Of a stretch of 22,594 nt of DNA, positions 22,128 through 22,594 are shown piece by piece (positions within the stretch are counted from its first letter, which is position 1; every line of letters starts with the position of its first letter). The translations under genes were made by a program, and so were the position numbers. The notes under the pieces were generated by a model that saw nothing but the letters and a program-made list of their open reading frames with translations, did not search any database and was not told the origin of the DNA. Source of the stretch: Betaproteobacteria bacterium (GTDB lineage: Bacteria; Pseudomonadota; Gammaproteobacteria; Burkholderiales; SG8-39); the NCBI GenBank assembly GCA_005884335.1, contig VBCJ01000001.1:1-22594 (forward strand), in the 5' to 3' direction.

Positions 22128-22594
22128 ATGCCGCTCGCTGTCTGGTTCGTCGCAGTCGTCGCCGTTTCTTTTGCGCTTGCCTACCTGAATTCATCGGGCT
22201 GGTTCTGGATCGGCGCGGGTGCGGTCGTGCTGCTCGCCGGCTTGGGTTCTGGAGCCTTTCCGATGGACCTCTTTCTCGTGCTCTCTGCGATATTCGCGCT
22301 ATGCAGTGTCGTGCTGGGCGTTTCACCGCTGCGCCGGCTGCTTGTTTCGCGCTCCCTTCTCGCCTGGTACCGCGGCCAGCTTCCGGCGATGTCCCAGACC
22401 GAGCAGGAGGCGATCGACGCGGGCACGGTGTGGTGGGACGGCGATCTTTTCTCCGGCCGCCCCGACTGGGGGAAGCTGCTTGCGGTGCCGCGCCCGAAGC
22501 TGACGCCCGAGGAACAGTCGTTCCTCGACGGCGAAACCGAGCAGCTGTGCGCGATGGTGAACGACTGGGAGACGACGCAGGTGTACCAGGACCT
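22128..22594 (+). CDS. fadE: Acyl-CoA dehydrogenase FadE, N-terminal part (runs off right edge)
   Basis: The gene is cut by the window edge; 155 full codons are visible. ATG 22128 has GGAGGG four bases upstream. The N-terminus holds two or three membrane segments (VWFVAVVAVSFALAYL, FWIGAGAVVLLAGLG, LFLVLSAIFALCSVVLGV). They are followed by the FadE-specific MSQTEQEAIDAGTVWWDGDLFSGRPDW and KLTPEEQSFLDGETEQLC. This long, membrane-linked form of acyl-CoA dehydrogenase carries out the first step of fatty acid beta-oxidation, passing electrons through FAD to the ETF system. The catalytic domain lies beyond the window, so only the family can be called. A REP pair fills most of the upstream region. 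Confidence 0.9.
   Translation, partial: MPLAVWFVAVVAVSFALAYLNSSGWFWIGAGAVVLLAGLGSGAFPMDLFLVLSAIFALCSVVLGVSPLRRLLVSRSLLAWYRGQLPAMSQTEQEAIDAGTVWWDGDLFSGRPDWGKLLAVPRPKLTPEEQSFLDGETEQLCAMVNDWETTQVYQD

Overview
The window reads as chromosomal DNA of a GC-rich Gram-negative bacterium, most likely an uncultured betaproteobacterium. This is inferred from SecDF, c-type cytochromes, an Atm1-type exporter, FadE with its N-terminal membrane part, BenE and pbpG, together with GC-ending codons; no rRNA or tRNA gene is present to settle it. Genes are densely packed and most are ordinary metabolism or housekeeping.

Layout: (1) 1-1113: end of secD, then secF. (2) 1253-2644: two cytochrome genes, a class II monoheme c and a diheme c, with a strong terminator between them. 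(3) 2643-5209: a repeat-rich segment holding a REP-associated tyrosine transposase (RAYT) bracketed by inverted REP hairpins, a decayed DMT/EamA transporter, and a BenE-type transporter whose start lies in a REP pair. (4) 5209-9218: purB on the minus strand, diverging from a run of plus genes (uracil-DNA glycosylase family, GST, unknown membrane protein, DoxX). (5) 9244-11540: mnmA behind an aminotransferase, both on the minus strand. (6) 11636-14826: corA convergent with a lutA-lutB pair. (7) 14984-18047: amidohydrolase, periplasmic binding protein and an exported spermidine-synthase-like protein, probably one operon. (8) 18057-19961: egtD-like methyltransferase downstream of a PBP7-like peptidase. 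(9) 20104-22594: Atm1-type ABC exporter diverging from the start of fadE.

The most interesting feature is a family of REP hairpins. There are ten copies at five loci, always as inverted pairs with the same inward/outward polarity. Four pairs enclose short loops of 17-62 bases, as in REPINs. The fifth encloses the RAYT gene, so that locus looks like the autonomous parent of the others. Copies sit on or within a few bases of stop codons (diheme cytochrome, benE, purB, corA) or start regions (benE, DMT remnant), and they supply new coding ends to lutB and possibly benE. Each hairpin has A and T tracts on its two sides, so it could act as a terminator in both directions.

No CRISPR array, prophage, rRNA or tRNA gene was seen. 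No stretch over 300 bases is left unexplained.
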